Positions 26,601 through 38,328 of a stretch of DNA of 64,000 bases are shown here, piece by piece. The stretch is from Raphanus sativus (Eukaryota; Streptophyta; Magnoliopsida; Brassicales; Brassicaceae). Numbering within the stretch: position 1 is the first letter of the stretch; each line of letters begins with the position of its first letter. Location of the stretch: assembly GCF_000801105.2 (NCBI RefSeq), contig NW_026615401.1:1-64000 (forward strand), read 5' to 3'. The notes beneath the pieces were generated by a model, which was not told where the DNA came from, ran no database searches, and saw only the letters and a program-made list of their open reading frames with translations. The translations under genes were made by a program, and so were the position numbers.

Positions 26601-28488
26601 GGCTAATCTGGAATCATCTGGATAGAAAGTGGGATATCTTCTTACTCACAACTCCTATGAGATTTATTCAACTTCCTGGTTATTCTCCACTGATTAGTGG
26701 TTCCAAATAAAGCTTCTTAGATCGTGGTTCATCCTGGTTTGATAAGAATCATGAAGATATTGCCATATGTCCGAACAGGCTAATCTGGAATCATCTGGAT
26801 AGAAAGTGGGATATCTTCTTACTCACAACTCCTATGAGATTTATTCAACTTCCTGGTTATTCTCCACTGATTAGTGGTTCCAAATAAAGCTTCTTAGATC
26901 GTGGTTCATCCTGGTTTGATAAGAATCATGAAGATATTGCCATATGTCCGAACAGGCTAATCTGGAATCATCTGGATAGAAAGTGGGATATCTTCTTACT
27001 CACAACTCCTATGAGATTTATTCAACTTCCTGGTTATTCTCCACTGATTAGTGGTTCCAAATAAAGCTTCTTAGATCGTGGTTCATCCTGGTTTGATAAG
27101 AATCATGAAGATATTGCCATATGTCCGAACAGGCTAATCTGGAATCATCTGGATAGAAAGTGGGATATCTTCTTACTCACAACTCCTATGAGATTTATTC
27201 AACTTCCTGGTTATTCTCCACTGATTAGTGGTTCCAAATAAAGCTTCTTAGATCGTGGTTCATCCTGGTTTGATAAGAATCATGAAGATATTGCCATATG
27301 TCCGAACAGGCTAATCTGGAATCATCTGGATAGAAAGTGGGATATCTTCTTACTCACAACTCCTATGAGATTTATTCAACTTCCTGGTTATTCTCCACTG
27401 ATTAGTGGTTCCCAATAAAGCTTCTTAGATCGTGGTTCATCCTGGTTTGATAAGAATCATGAAGATATTGCCATATGTCCGAACAGGCTAATCTGGAATC
27501 ATCTGGATAGAAAGTGGGATATCTTCTTACTCACAACTCCTATGAGATTTATTCAACTTCCTGGTTATTCTCCACTGATTAGTGGTTCCAAATAAAGCTT
27601 CTTAGATCGTGGTTCATCCTGGTTTGATAAGAATCATGAAGATATTGCCATATGTCCGAACAGGCTAATCTGGAATCATCTGGATAGAAAGTGGGATATC
27701 TTCTTACTCACAACTCCTATGAGATTTATTCAACTTCCTGGTTATTCTCCACTGATTAGTGGTTCCAAATAAAGCTTCTTAGATCGTGGTTCATCCTGGT
27801 TTGATAAGAATCATGAAGATATTGCCATATGTCCGAACAGGCTAATCTGGAATCATCTGGATAGAAAGTGGGATATCTTCTTATCACAACTCCTATGAGA
27901 TTTATTCAACTTCCTGGTTATTCTCCACTGATTAGTGGTTCCAAATAAAGCTTCTTAGATCGTGGTTCATCCTGGTTTGATAAGAATCATGAAGATAATG
28001 GCATATGTCCGAACAGGCTAATCTGGAATCATCTGGATAGAAGGTGGGATATCTTCTTGCTCACAACACTTATGAGATTTATTCAACTTCCTGGTTATTC
28101 TCCACTGATTAGTGTTTCCAAATAAAGCTTCTTAGATCGTGGTTCATCCTGGTTTGATAAGAATCATGAAGATATGCCATATGTCCGAACAGGCTAATCT
28201 GGAATCATCTGGATAGAAAGTGGGATATCTTCTTACTCACAACTCCTATGAGATTTATTCAACTTCCTGGTTATTCTCCACTGATTAGTGGTTCCAATCA
28301 AGCTTCTTAGATATTGGTTCATCCTGGTTTGATAAGAATCATGTAGATATTGACCATATGTCCGAACAGGCTAATCTGGAATCATCTGGATAGAAAGTGG
28401 GATATCTTCTTACTCACAACTCCTATGAGACTTATTCAACTTCCTGGTTATTCTCCACTGATTAGTGGTTCCAAATAAAGCTTCTTAG
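20640..28488 (+). repeat. 177-bp satellite array S2 (about 44 monomers)
   Basis: Same satellite and orientation as S1. Interior units match the S1 consensus. Units at both edges are diverged: near 20660-20850 a C-to-T and a 3-bp loss; near 27880-28440 several changes including AATCAAGCTTCTTAGATATTGG. Three units (near 23926, 24986, 27996) carry linked changes (GATAAT, AAGGTGGG, ACAC(C)TTATG) and form a minor class. S2 is flanked by A-family LTRs in inverted orientation (F on the left, A on the right). Confidence 0.96.
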
Positions 28489-29054
28489 TGAGATTTTAGA
28501 GAATATAAAGTGTATTGAGAGATTAGTGTAAGATTAGATGAGAACAGAAGAGATTAAGAGAGATTTGAGAGAGTTTGTATTCTCAGATTCAATAGTAACC
28601 CGAGAGAGAGAGATGTAATAGTAACATTGCAAAGAGAGAAAGAGACTCAAAGTGTATGATTTGATTAATGAGAGGAGTTTCAAATATATACAAGAGGCTA
28701 AGAGAGGTTTGCGCAAACACTAAACTATTACAAGCATGTGAGGTCAATGGCAAGGTGATCCATACTTGGCTGAGAATGCTCACACGCCAAGGCTCACTTT
28801 ACAGCCTGTCATGGACTGGCTAAAGCAACATTATCTTCAAACGGTCGACTCTTCCCTCTTGGTTAGATCACTGTGCTCAGCCTCTTCTTCCTTTAGTGTT
28901 TCACACATTGCTTTCCTCACTGGTTTTACCTCAAACCCATTTACCATGCAGTAACTTTATTTTTACTGCATGGTAACTTTTCTCAAGTATATTTTCTTCT
29001 TCTCTCCTCTTCATAATCACAATGCTTCTCATCTCTACTCACCACATTTCAACA
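28489..29054 (-). repeat. A 3' LTR
   Basis: 566 bp; in element sense TGTTGAAATG at 29054 to AAAATCTCA at 28489. It contains an inverted repeat at 28941-28954 / 28963-28976 whose loop in element sense is AAATAAAG. Confidence 0.94.
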
Positions 29055-29094
29055 CTCCCCCTCAAGCTAGACCATGTGGAACAAGTCGAGCTTG
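29055..29094 (-). other. A polypurine tract and adjoining hairpin
   Basis: Minus-strand GAGGGGGAG (29055-29063) directly precedes the LTR. It is joined to an inverted repeat CAAGCTAGAC (29063-29072) / GTCGAGCTTG (29085-29094) with one mismatch. Same layout as in B, C, E and F. Confidence 0.8.
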
Positions 29095-29124
29095 GAAGGA
29101 CCATGAGATCTTCCTCATTAAAAA

Positions 29125-29165
29125 CCTCATCAAAGAAAACCCATTGGGACAAAACTTTGATGAGG
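29125..29165 (-). promoter_or_regulatory. Conserved 3' stem-loop (A)
   Basis: Perfect 11-bp stem CCTCATCAAAG (29125-29135) / CTTTGATGAGG (29155-29165) with a 19-nt loop, AAAACCCATTGGGACAAAA on the plus strand. It begins about 30 nt after the polyprotein stop. Confidence 0.85.
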
Positions 29166-29196
29166 GAAAAAGAGTAAAGACCTCATGATCAGGGGA

Positions 29197-31848
29197 CTAG
29201 TGAATGGGTGTAAGATCAATGAGTCCTAACCTGATGTGTATGGACTCCATTGTCTTTTGTCTTGCTGCCTTGGTGAATACATCTGCCAACTGATCTTCAC
29301 TCCTAGTGTAACATGGCAAGATCACTCCCAAGACTATCATCTGCCTTACCTTGTGACAATCAACCTCAATGTGTTTTGTCCTTTCATGAAACACAGAGTT
29401 AGTAGCAATGTGTATGGCGGCTTGATTGTCACAATGCATGGTCATTGGAGTTGCTTGCTCAATCTCCAAGTGCTTCAGAATCCCTTTGATCCACACCAAC
29501 TCATTGGTAAGTTTCAGCATAGCTCTATACTCGGCTTCAGCACTCGAACATGAGACCACCTTCTGCTTCTTGCTCTTCCAAGTAACCATGTTTCCTCCAA
29601 TGAAGGTACAATACCCAGTTGTAGACTTCCTATCATTCCTATCACCAGCCCAATCAGCATCACAATAACCAACTACTTCAGTACTCTTGTTGCATCCCAT
29701 CCATACTCCTAACCCTTGAGTTCCATTGAGATACATGAGCACTCTCTCCACCATTCTCCAATGGTGCTCCTTTGGTTGTTGCATATGCTGGCTGACTTGA
29801 TTCACTGCAAAGCATATGTCTGGCCGAGTGATAGTAAGGTAGATCAGCTTCCCCACAAGCTTCCTATACAACTTGGGATCATGAAATGGCTTGCTATCTT
29901 CCATCTCCCCCTCTCTTGGAATCTTGTACCCATCTTCCATGGGCATCTTTGCTGTCTTTCCTCCATAAGCACCTGCATCTTTCAAAAGATCAAGTGCGTA
30001 TTTTCTTTGAGATATGAATAATCCTTCCTTAGACCTGCATAACTCAATCCCAAGAAAATATTTCATCTCTCCCAAGTCTTTTATGTCAAAGACAGACTTG
30101 AGATACTCCTTGGTTTCTTGTATACCTGTTTATCAGAACCAGTGATGATAATATCATCAACATATACAAGAATAACAATGATACCTCCTGGTGTAACCAA
30201 GGTGAAGAGTGTGTGATCCAACTCACACTTTCTGAATCCTTTACCATTCAGAGTGGTGCTGAGCTTGTGATACCAAGCCCTTGGAGATTGCTTCAACCCA
30301 TAGATAGCTTTCTTCAGTCTCAACACATTTCCTGGTTTTACCATCCCTTCCATTCCTGGTGGTGGTAACATGTAGACTTCATCTTCAAGCTCCCCCTGAA
30401 GAAAGGCATTCTTCACATCCATTTGCCATAGATCCCACTCAAGGTTGACAGCAAGTGATAGCACTACTCTGATAGTATGAAGCTTGGCGACTGGAGCAAA
30501 TGTGTCTATGTAATCCTCACCATAGGTTTGTGTAAAACCTCTTGCCACCAGTCTAGTCTTCCTCCTATCTATCTTACCATTAGGTAGATACTTTATGGTA
30601 AAGATCCATTTGCATGATACTGCCCTCTTTCCTTTAGGTAACTTGCTTTCATACCATGTATCATTCTTGATCATGGCATCTGCTTCAGCATTGACTGAAT
30701 CCCTCCACTCTTGAATCAACATTGCTTCTTCATAGCTTCTTGGCACATAGCTCTCATCTAAGCTTACTTGAAAGGCACAATGTTCTTCCGGGAACTCAGC
30801 AAAAGAACACACAGCTTGAGAGGGATGCTCCACAGCCTGGGCATTGTAGTACACTCTTGTGTTTACCCAGTTGGAAGCATCTCTTCTCACCCGTGTGCTT
30901 CTTCTCAAAGGAACTGCTACTTGTTCCTCACTAGCTTCTTCTTCTTGTATCTGAACTGGTTCTCCAGCTTCCTGATCTCTTCTTGCTGAATCCTCTCCAC
31001 TTTGGTCAGGAGAATCAGAGCTTTGTTCTTCTAGACCTTCAGCACCAATGCCTTGATCTTCTTGACTTCTTGCTTCTGATTCACTTCCCCCTTCATGATC
31101 AAAGTGGGATGGTTCTTCAGCAGTAACTGGTGTAGGTTCTTGTTGCCTACTCTGATCCTGGGACACTCCAATGCCAAGACCCTCAAAAATGTTTCTCAAG
31201 CTAGCAGCTCTGTCTGATGGTTGGGATAGATCCTCTAGTTCTTCCCAATTCTTCCCATCATAATACCCTTGCTCCTCCATAAACTTGACATCCCGAGACA
31301 CCAAGACTCTTCTAGCATCAGGATCAAAGCATTTGTATCCTTTCTGACTAGTTGAGTAACCAATAAGCATAGCCTTGGTGCTCTTAGGTTCTAGTTTGTT
31401 TCTCAGCTCCCCGGGTACCAATACATAGCACACACACCCAAATGTCCTCAAATGATCCAGGCTTGGTTTACTCTTGTTGAGAACCTCAAAAGGGGATTGA
31501 TCTTGAAGTATTCTGGTTGGCATCCTGTTGATCAGATAACAAGCAGATATAACAGCATCACTCCAATACCTCTTTGGAACACTCTTGTGGAACATTAGTG
31601 ACCGAGCCACCTCCATGAGGTGCCTGTTCTTCCTCTCAGCTACACCATTCTGTTGTGGTGTATAAGGGCAGCTAGTTTGGTGTAATATCCCATGATGAGC
31701 TAGGTGATCTCGAAATGCATGGCTTGTATACTCTCCACCATTATCAGACCTGAAAATCTTAATCTTGGCATGATAATGGTTAGTTACATAGCTTTGAAAT
31801 TTTTTAAAAGCATCAAGAACCCTATCCTTTGATTTAATGAGTGTTAAC
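29197..31848 (-). pseudogene. A polyprotein, 3' part: integrase core, RT, RNase H
   Basis: Minus-strand continuation of the A polyprotein after E. From 31848 the frame reads integrase core (IFRSDNGGEYTS, then NGVAERKNRHLMEVARS), an acidic linker, reverse transcriptase with YVDD, and RNase H (CDADWAG, SSAEAEYRAM, CDNQAA). A single-base deletion near 30125, just after ITGSDKQ, shifts the frame; it resumes with DIKDLGEMKYFLGIE and runs to the stop at 29197. With the E insertion this makes A non-autonomous. Apart from the frameshift the domains are well preserved, so the damage is recent. Confidence 0.9.
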
Positions 31849-32823
31849 TGTTGGAAAAGCTGAGAACAGCTAAGAACATGAACTCACTCTTTAATAATGG
31901 AAGAGAATCAACTTGTGATTGAATCCTCTCAGCAAAATAATCTACACACCATCTGAATCTAGAGAGATTAAGTGGCAGTGAGATTGATACAATAACTAGA
32001 ACTATGCTAAGAACAGATTAAAGACTCTAGTTTGAATCTATCCTTGTGGAGTATCACAACACTGATGGTTTGTGTACTTAAGCTACAAAGAGTTAGAATC
32101 AGTAAGCTAGAGATGAACAGAACATAAAGAAGAGTTTAGACTGATTTAGAAGTGAATGGGTAAGCAATGATCTGCCCTTAGGCAGACCCAAAATCGTGTA
32201 ACTCTATCTCTCTACATTGTGTATAGTTTGCTAAGCACTTAGTAAAGAAGATGGAGGTACACAGATTATATGTAAAGCTTATCTCTTATTTTTTGTATGT
32301 GATTACAATGAGGCTGCCTCTTTATTTATAGAGGAGAGCCTTAGGTTTTACAGCAGCCACAAGACAAAGATACAACTTGCAAGCTATTAAACAATTGTTA
32401 AAGGACAGCTTGACTAAACTAATATTATTTAAGGGAAATCAGAGTGAGAGCAGGCTGGGGAGAGAGAATGGCACGTCCAGGATGAGTGAGAGTGACATAT
32501 CACAACAGCTCTTTGCCTAAGCTCACATGTGATCTCATTTCAACTTCAAACAAGACCATTGGCGCCAATGTTGTCTGATTGTGTTTCTGGTCGACAGGAA
32601 CTCCCTATCTTTGCACCAACATTATCAGAACCCTATCTTTGCACATTCTTGATCTTGATCCTAACTTTGCACATTCTTCTTTTAGTGATTTAAGGTTGAC
32701 CCGGACTTTGTACTTCCATGATCTTCCTTGTGCATTCTTTGGGCATCATTTCTTTTGCACCAACTTTGCACAAGTACACCTTGATCACACTCAGCTACTG
32801 CTTCTTCCTTCTTCATTCCAACA
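31849..32823 (-). repeat. E 3' LTR
   Basis: 975 bp; plus strand TGTTGGAAAAG to CATTCCAACA. Followed at 32824 by the plus-strand image of the polypurine tract. The frame at 32579-32875 is also present in the other LTR and has no recognisable product. Confidence 0.94.
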
Positions 32824-34690
32824 CTCCCCCTCAAGCTTGACCATAGGAGATCCTTGGGCAAGCTTGGAACTATGAAGAAGCTCCCTCATTAAAACCTTTA
32901 TGTGCAAAACCCAATGGGACAAAAACACATAAAGGAAAAAGAGTAGAGTTCAACATAGCCTAGGGATTGGCCAATGAGCTCTTGTGCCTTAGAATCAGTG
33001 TGGTTGGACACAAGAAGCTCTGGATCATGGCCTGACTTGTGCTGCAAGGATGAACTCCATAACTTGCACACATCAACATCTCGGAACTCTTCTTTAGGCC
33101 AGTTGTGTCTCCCCCTCTCTTCTGACTACTCGACATCTTGAAAGGACTTAGGGACCACCAGCTTCTACTTCAGAGAGCTCCACTAAGGTACCTGATACAT
33201 TATCCCAAAGGTGCATCAGTTCTCAAGGCAAAGCATCCAATCACAACAAGCTCAATAACATTTTAAGTGTAAGAACAATCATAAATGTATTGAGATGAGT
33301 TTAAGGTGCTTCCCTTTCATCAGTATGGTGGGGAGTGAACTCCACTTGAATCCCCACTTGGTAAAGTAACACTCAGATCATGGAAGCTCAATCTCATGCT
33401 TGCACATTCTTCTTTGATCGGATTTATGATGCAAGCGTGAACTCCACAGCTTGCCAATGGCTTGTGGCGGTTAGATCTTCAGGATTGCTCTCTTCATTAC
33501 CCCTCCTCAAGCTTGATCCAGAGAGTATAGGGATGGACCAAGCTTGAAAGTGAGCAAGACTTAGCTAGAACCAGGAGCGCATCACCCCAACAGCTGCGCT
33601 TAAGTCAACCAGTTCCTCCTCCTCTTATCTCCTATCCACTGCCTAAAACAACTCTTCCTTGTGTGTCACTTGGAACCAGGAGCTCAACACCCAAACAGGC
33701 TGCGCTTAATTCAACCGGTTCTACACACAAGTTGTCTCTCCATGGTCAGGAATATACACCAAGTGTAGGCTCTGAACACATGGGCCGATTTCTCCATGAG
33801 CAGGAATATGCATCTTGTGCAGGCTCTGATCATCATGGGTATCTCTTTTCTTGTAGTTGCTTCTGGTCTGGTAGCCACAACTCTGTGTCCTACACAACAT
33901 TACAACTCAGATAGAGATCAGTAACAAAAGTATGAGAGAAAAAAGAGAATGAGAATAGATGAGAATTAAGTAACCAGAGAATAAGAGAGAATAGAGAATA
34001 AGGGAGAATAGAGAATTTGCTCAAGAGTTCTAATGGACAGAGTTTTGCTCTGTTTTCTTGAGTTTTGCGGAAGCATAAACAGCCAGGAGCATCCAATACC
34101 CATTCAGAGTTTGGTGCTTTAGTAGCTGAAACACAATGGACCATTGAACAATTAATTTGCTCACTGATGTTAGACAAGTGCCACTGGAATAACTCATGAA
34201 CTGATGTTTTCCATGGCTTGCAACAAGAGAACCATCAGAATAACACAAACACAAGTGTTTTCTATGGCTCACACAACAAAGACACCAATGGATCAAAACA
34301 GTTTGTCCACTGGTCAAATATTTTTAAAACATTTTTCAGAATCAGATTACTCAAGAATCTGTTCAAAAACATTTTTCAGAAAGTTTTTTTTTTTTTAAGT
34401 GATTTCAAGATGCAAGAATAATCTTTTTCTCCCTCCCTCAGGCTGGTAAGAACATATTTCAGTCTTTCATCCAAACCTTAAACAATGAGGAGATCAAGGG
34501 GAGATTCATTGATTTAAAACAAAACATTTAAAGATTGCATCCTGAATTTTGAAAAACATACTTTGTCTAAACTCTCTACTGCTCATGTTTTGAATCCTAG
34601 CCACACAGCTCATCAAAATGATTTCAAAGTGAGAGAGAGAGTTTCAGATCAAAGTAGAACAGAGTGAGTTCAGCCCAAGAGAGCAACAAA
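32824..34690 (-). other. E internal non-coding region
   Basis: No Gag or Pol similarity in any frame I read. It holds the PPT with hairpin CAAGCTTGAC / GGCAAGCTTG (32832-32841, 32857-32866); the conserved stem-loop; two imperfect internal duplications (a GAACCAGGAGC...CTGCGCTTAA unit near 33570 and 33670, and a CAGGAATAT...GGCTCTGA unit near 33748 and 33800); and TTCCGCAA (minus) at 34065-34072. No captured host gene is recognisable. Confidence 0.7.
32895..32935 (-). promoter_or_regulatory. Conserved 3' stem-loop (E)
   Basis: Perfect 10-bp stem CCTTTATGTG (32895-32904) / CACATAAAGG (32926-32935) around the shared loop (CCCAATGGGAC core). Retained although E codes for no protein, which argues for a cis-acting role. 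Confidence 0.83.
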
Positions 34691-34702
34691 GCTCTGATAC
34701 CA
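34691..34702 (-). other. E primer-binding site
   Basis: Minus-strand TGGTATCAGAGC (initiator tRNA-Met type) directly adjoining the 5' LTR. Confidence 0.9.
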
Positions 34703-35677
34703 TGTTGGAAAAGCTGAGAACAGCTAAGAACATGAACTCACTCTTTAATAATGGAAGAGAATCAACTTGTGATTGAATCCTCTCAGCAAAATAATCTACA
34801 CACCATCTGAATCTAGAGAGATTAAGTGGCAGTGAGATTGATACAATAACTAGAACTATGCTAAGAACAGATTAAAGACTCTAGTTTGAATCTATCCTTG
34901 TGGAGTATCACAACACTGATGGTTTGTGTACTTAAGCTACAAAGAGTTAGAATCAGTAAGCTAGAGATGAACAGAACATAAAGAAGAGTTTAGACTGATT
35001 TAGAAGTGAATGGGTAAGCAATGATCTGCCCTTAGGCAGACCCAAAATCGTGTAACTCTATCTCTCTACATTGTGTATAGTTTGCTAAGCACTTAGTAAA
35101 GAAGATGGAGGTACACAGATTATATGTAAAGCTTATCTCTTATTTTTTGTATGTGATTACAATGAGGCTGCCTCTTTATTTATAGAGGAGAGCCTTAGGT
35201 TTTACAGCAGCCACAAGACAAAGATACAACTTGCAAGCTATTAAACAATTGTTAAAGGACAGCTTGACTAAACTAATATTATTTAAGGGAAATCAGAGTG
35301 AGAGCAGGCTGGGGAGAGAGAATGGCACGTCCAGGATGAGTGAGAGTGACATATCACAACAGCTCTTTGCCTAAGCTCACATGTGATCTCATTTCAACTT
35401 CAAACAAGACCATTGGCGCCAATGTTGTCTGATTGTGTTTCTGGTCGACAGGAACTCCCTATCTTTGCACCAACATTATCAGAACCCTATCTTTGCACAT
35501 TCTTGATCTTGATCCTAACTTTGCACATTCTTCTTTTAGTGATTTAAGGTTGACCCGGACTTTGTACTTCCATGATCTTCCTTGTGCATTCTTTGGGCAT
35601 CATTTCTTTTGCACCAACTTTGCACAAGTACACCTTGATCACACTCAGCTACTGCTTCTTCCTTCTTCATTCCAACA
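34703..35677 (-). repeat. E 5' LTR
   Basis: 975 bp, matching 31849-32823 without visible change. Minus-strand TATAAATA at 35177-35184 is a plausible promoter. Confidence 0.94.
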
Positions 35678-37514
35678 TTAACCAGGTGTATTTGGATTTT
35701 TCATCAATAAAGGTGACATAATATCTATAACCATCACGAGAGAAACAAGGAGCAGTCCAAACATCAGAGTGAATCAAATCAAAACAACTTTCATAGATAG
35801 TAGAAGATCTTTGAAACACAGTCTTACAATGTTTACCCAAAATACATGCCTCACACTCCTTATTCTTAAACATGACACCTGGTAACATAATGCTTAAAGC
35901 CCTATCATGAGGATGACCTAGTCTAGCATGCCACAATGCATCCTTACTGAGGGAAGAAACAGAATTAAAAGAAACAAAAGAACTAGAAATGGGATCAAGG
36001 TCTTCCAGCATATAAAGGTCTCCTTTGGTAGCTCCTTGCCCAATCAACTTACTGCTTTTAATATCCTGAAACTTCACATCATTAGGACTAAAGATAACAT
36101 TGCATTGAAGATCATTAGTGCATCTTTTCACAGATAAAAGATTTGAAGTGAACTCAGGCATGAAAAATGCTTTAGAATCCTTACTAAACAGTTTCAGTTT
36201 GCCAATGCCTCTAATAGGGATCCGATCACCATTGGCAATCATAACATGGCCATGAGCAGGTTCAATGTCTTTTATCAACTTAACATCACTAATCATGTGA
36301 TGAGATGCACCAGAATCAATGATCAATGGTTTATGCACATTTCTAGCAACATTAGTCCTAGATGATTCATTTCCTTTCAAGATGCTTCCTAGCAGTCCTA
36401 ATATCTTATCAGAGACATCAGGCATTGTAATAGGCAATGTATGAGCAGCATAAGAGTAACCAAGAGTATGGTTATTTTTGTTACCAGACTCCTTGAGGGC
36501 TCGGATGAGTGATGCAATGTCAGCCTTAGTGATCAACTCCTGGTCCAATCCCTTGCCACTTAGCTGATGAGAAGCCATAGCTCTTCCTTCACTTTCACCC
36601 ACATTCACAGTTGGACCAGCCCCGGATGAACTAGCACCAGATGCTTCAGTAGAAAGGTTTGCCTTGGCTTCTCTATCTTTGTTGAACTTGCTTGGCTTCA
36701 GGTGGGGGTGGAGTAACCAACACTGATTCTTCTTGTGACCCGACTTCTTGCAATGCTCACAGTTCCCTTCATACTTCTCATACTTCTTGCCATTATATGC
36801 AGCCTTGTTGGCTTGCATCTCCTCGGCTTGATGAGCCATGGTAAGATCACCCTTTCCTCCAAAGAGACCAAGAGATCCCTCCTCTTTCTGAAGTTGTGCA
36901 CACACTTCCTCCATGCTTGGGAGAGTAGGCGACCTTAAGATATGCTTAATGACATCTTTGTAGCAAGGATCAAGTGTCATCAATAGCCCAAACACCTGAT
37001 CTTGTTCTCTTCTCTCCATGAGAGCCGACATGTCAGTGGTGTTGGGTCTCAAGCTTTCAAGCTCGGACCATAAGGATCCAAACTTTCCCATGTGTTTGGT
37101 GAGCTCCCCTCCATCTTGCTTCATGGAGTTAATGGCTCTCTTCAACTCAAACACGCGGCTTATGTTGGAAACATTCCCAAAAGTCTTCATGAGAGTGTCC
37201 CATAGATGTTTGGGAGTCTCACAGTAGCTGTAGGCTTCAAGCAGGGGTATCTCTAGAGATCCTTGCAGCACGGAAAGCACCATCAAGTCCTCCTGGATCC
37301 ACTTCTTCTTCTCCTCAGCATCCGTGAGAGCTTTTACCTTCCCATCTTCTTCAGTTTGTTTTGCCACTGGCTCGGGTTCATCATCAGTGATGTGACTCCA
37401 TAGCCCTAGCCTTCCAATGGCGGTTTTCACCAACCTAGACCACAAGAGATAGTTTGAACCTCCCTTGAGTTGAACCGGAACTGTAACTAGCTTGCTGAAG
37501 TTGTTTCCCTCCAT
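35678..37514 (-). pseudogene. A polyprotein, 5' part: Gag, protease, integrase N-terminus
   Basis: Starts at ATG 37514 (MEGNNFSKLV), about 235 nt after the primer-binding site. Gag domain about residues 15-215; CCHC knuckle C252, C255, H260, C265; protease DSGASHHM at 400; GAG-pre-integrase finger (LWHARLGHPH, then CEACILGKHC); integrase first Asp in IHSDVW at 584. Cut at KYTWL by E, so the frame ends in E sequence. No other lesion seen in this half. Confidence 0.92.
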
Positions 37515-37749
37515 CTTCTCTTGCTTGTATCACACGTGACCTGAAAAAGCTTCAATCTTGCAACCAAACTTGAAGACCACCAGAACTTATCCTCAAGACC
37601 ACAAAGACTCTCGGAGAAGCGCCGATAACACCTTTAGTATAGTAACAAGCTTTCCCGAATCACCAAGAACACAAGAGAGAAACAAGGCAACAAGAACACA
37701 AGATTTGCGGAATGAAAAAGTGGTTTCTCTCAATACCAAAGCCAACCTG
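37515..37749 (-). other. A untranslated leader
   Basis: Short leader without tandem repeats. It contains minus-strand TTCCGCAA at 37705-37712, 37 nt from the primer-binding site, a motif shared with B, C and E. Confidence 0.55.
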
Positions 37750-37761
37750 GCTCTGATACCA
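37750..37761 (-). other. A primer-binding site
   Basis: Minus-strand TGGTATCAGAGC abutting the 5' LTR; initiator tRNA-Met type. Confidence 0.92.
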
Positions 37762-38328
37762 TGAGATTTTAGAGAATATAAAGTGTATTGAGAGATTAGT
37801 GTAAGATTAGATGAGAACAGAAGAGATTAAGAGAGATTTGAGAGAGTTTGTATTCTCAGATTCAATAGTAACCCGAGAGAGAGAGATGTAATAGTAACAT
37901 TGCAAAGAGAGAAAGAGACTCAAAGTGTATGATTGTGATTAATGAGAGGAGTTTCAAATATATACAAGAGGCTAAGAGAGGTTTGCGCAAACACTAAACT
38001 ATTACAAGCATGTGAGGTCAATGGCAAGGTGATCCATACTTGGCTGAGAATGCTCACACGCCAAGGCTCACTTTACAGCCTGTCATGGACTGGCTAAAGC
38101 AACATTATCTTCAAACGGTCGACTCTTCCCTCTTGGTTAGATCACTGTGCTCAGCCTCTTCTTCCTTTAGTGTTTCACACATTGCTTTCCTCACTGGTTT
38201 TACCTCAAACCCATTTACCATGCAGTAACTTTATTTTTACTGCATGGTAACTTTTCTCAAGTATATTTTCTTCTTCTCTCCTCTTCATAATCACAATGCT
38301 TCTCATCTCTACTCACCACATTTCAACA
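37762..38328 (-). repeat. A 5' LTR
   Basis: 567 bp, nearly identical to 28489-29054. A TATATATTT-like promoter motif lies at 37957-37964 (minus). The U3 inverted repeat is at 38215-38228 / 38237-38250. The outer end abuts inverted satellite S3. Confidence 0.94.

Larger units (their letters stand above)
31849..35677 (-). mobile_element. E: non-autonomous LTR retrotransposon without coding sequence
   Basis: Two 975-bp LTRs (31849-32823, 34703-35677), identical wherever I compared them, flank 1879 bp with no retroelement ORF. The primer-binding site (34691-34702) and polypurine tract (32824-32832) are intact. A perfect 5-bp duplication TTAAC (31844-31848, 35678-35682) proves insertion into the integrase codons of A. 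Tract, hairpins and LTR ends resemble Copia elements, so a Copia probably supplies the enzymes in trans. LARD-like in organisation. It is the youngest-looking insertion here. Confidence 0.92.
28489..38328 (-). mobile_element. A: Ty1/Copia LTR retrotransposon at the satellite inversion point
   Basis: Complete minus-strand Copia with LTRs at 37762-38328 (5', 567 bp) and 28489-29054 (3', 566 bp), seemingly differing only near a TTTGATT / TTGTGATT site. Primer-binding site and polypurine tract are intact. The ORF is broken by a 1-bp deletion and by insertion of E. The left flank is satellite in S1/S2 orientation (CTTAG); the right flank is inverted satellite S3 (TGTGA). There is no target duplication, so at least one flank was replaced after insertion. 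Confidence 0.92.

Noticed and set aside
28766..28954. 62-codon ORF in A LTRs (also 38040-38228)
   Set aside because: LTR-internal frame, conserved only because the LTRs are near-identical.
32579..32875. 98-codon ORF in the E LTR
   Set aside because: Repeated in the other LTR by duplication; no known domain and runs into the polypurine tract region.
32824..34702. Captured host gene in E
   Set aside because: No frame or motif I recognise; internal sequence looks non-coding.
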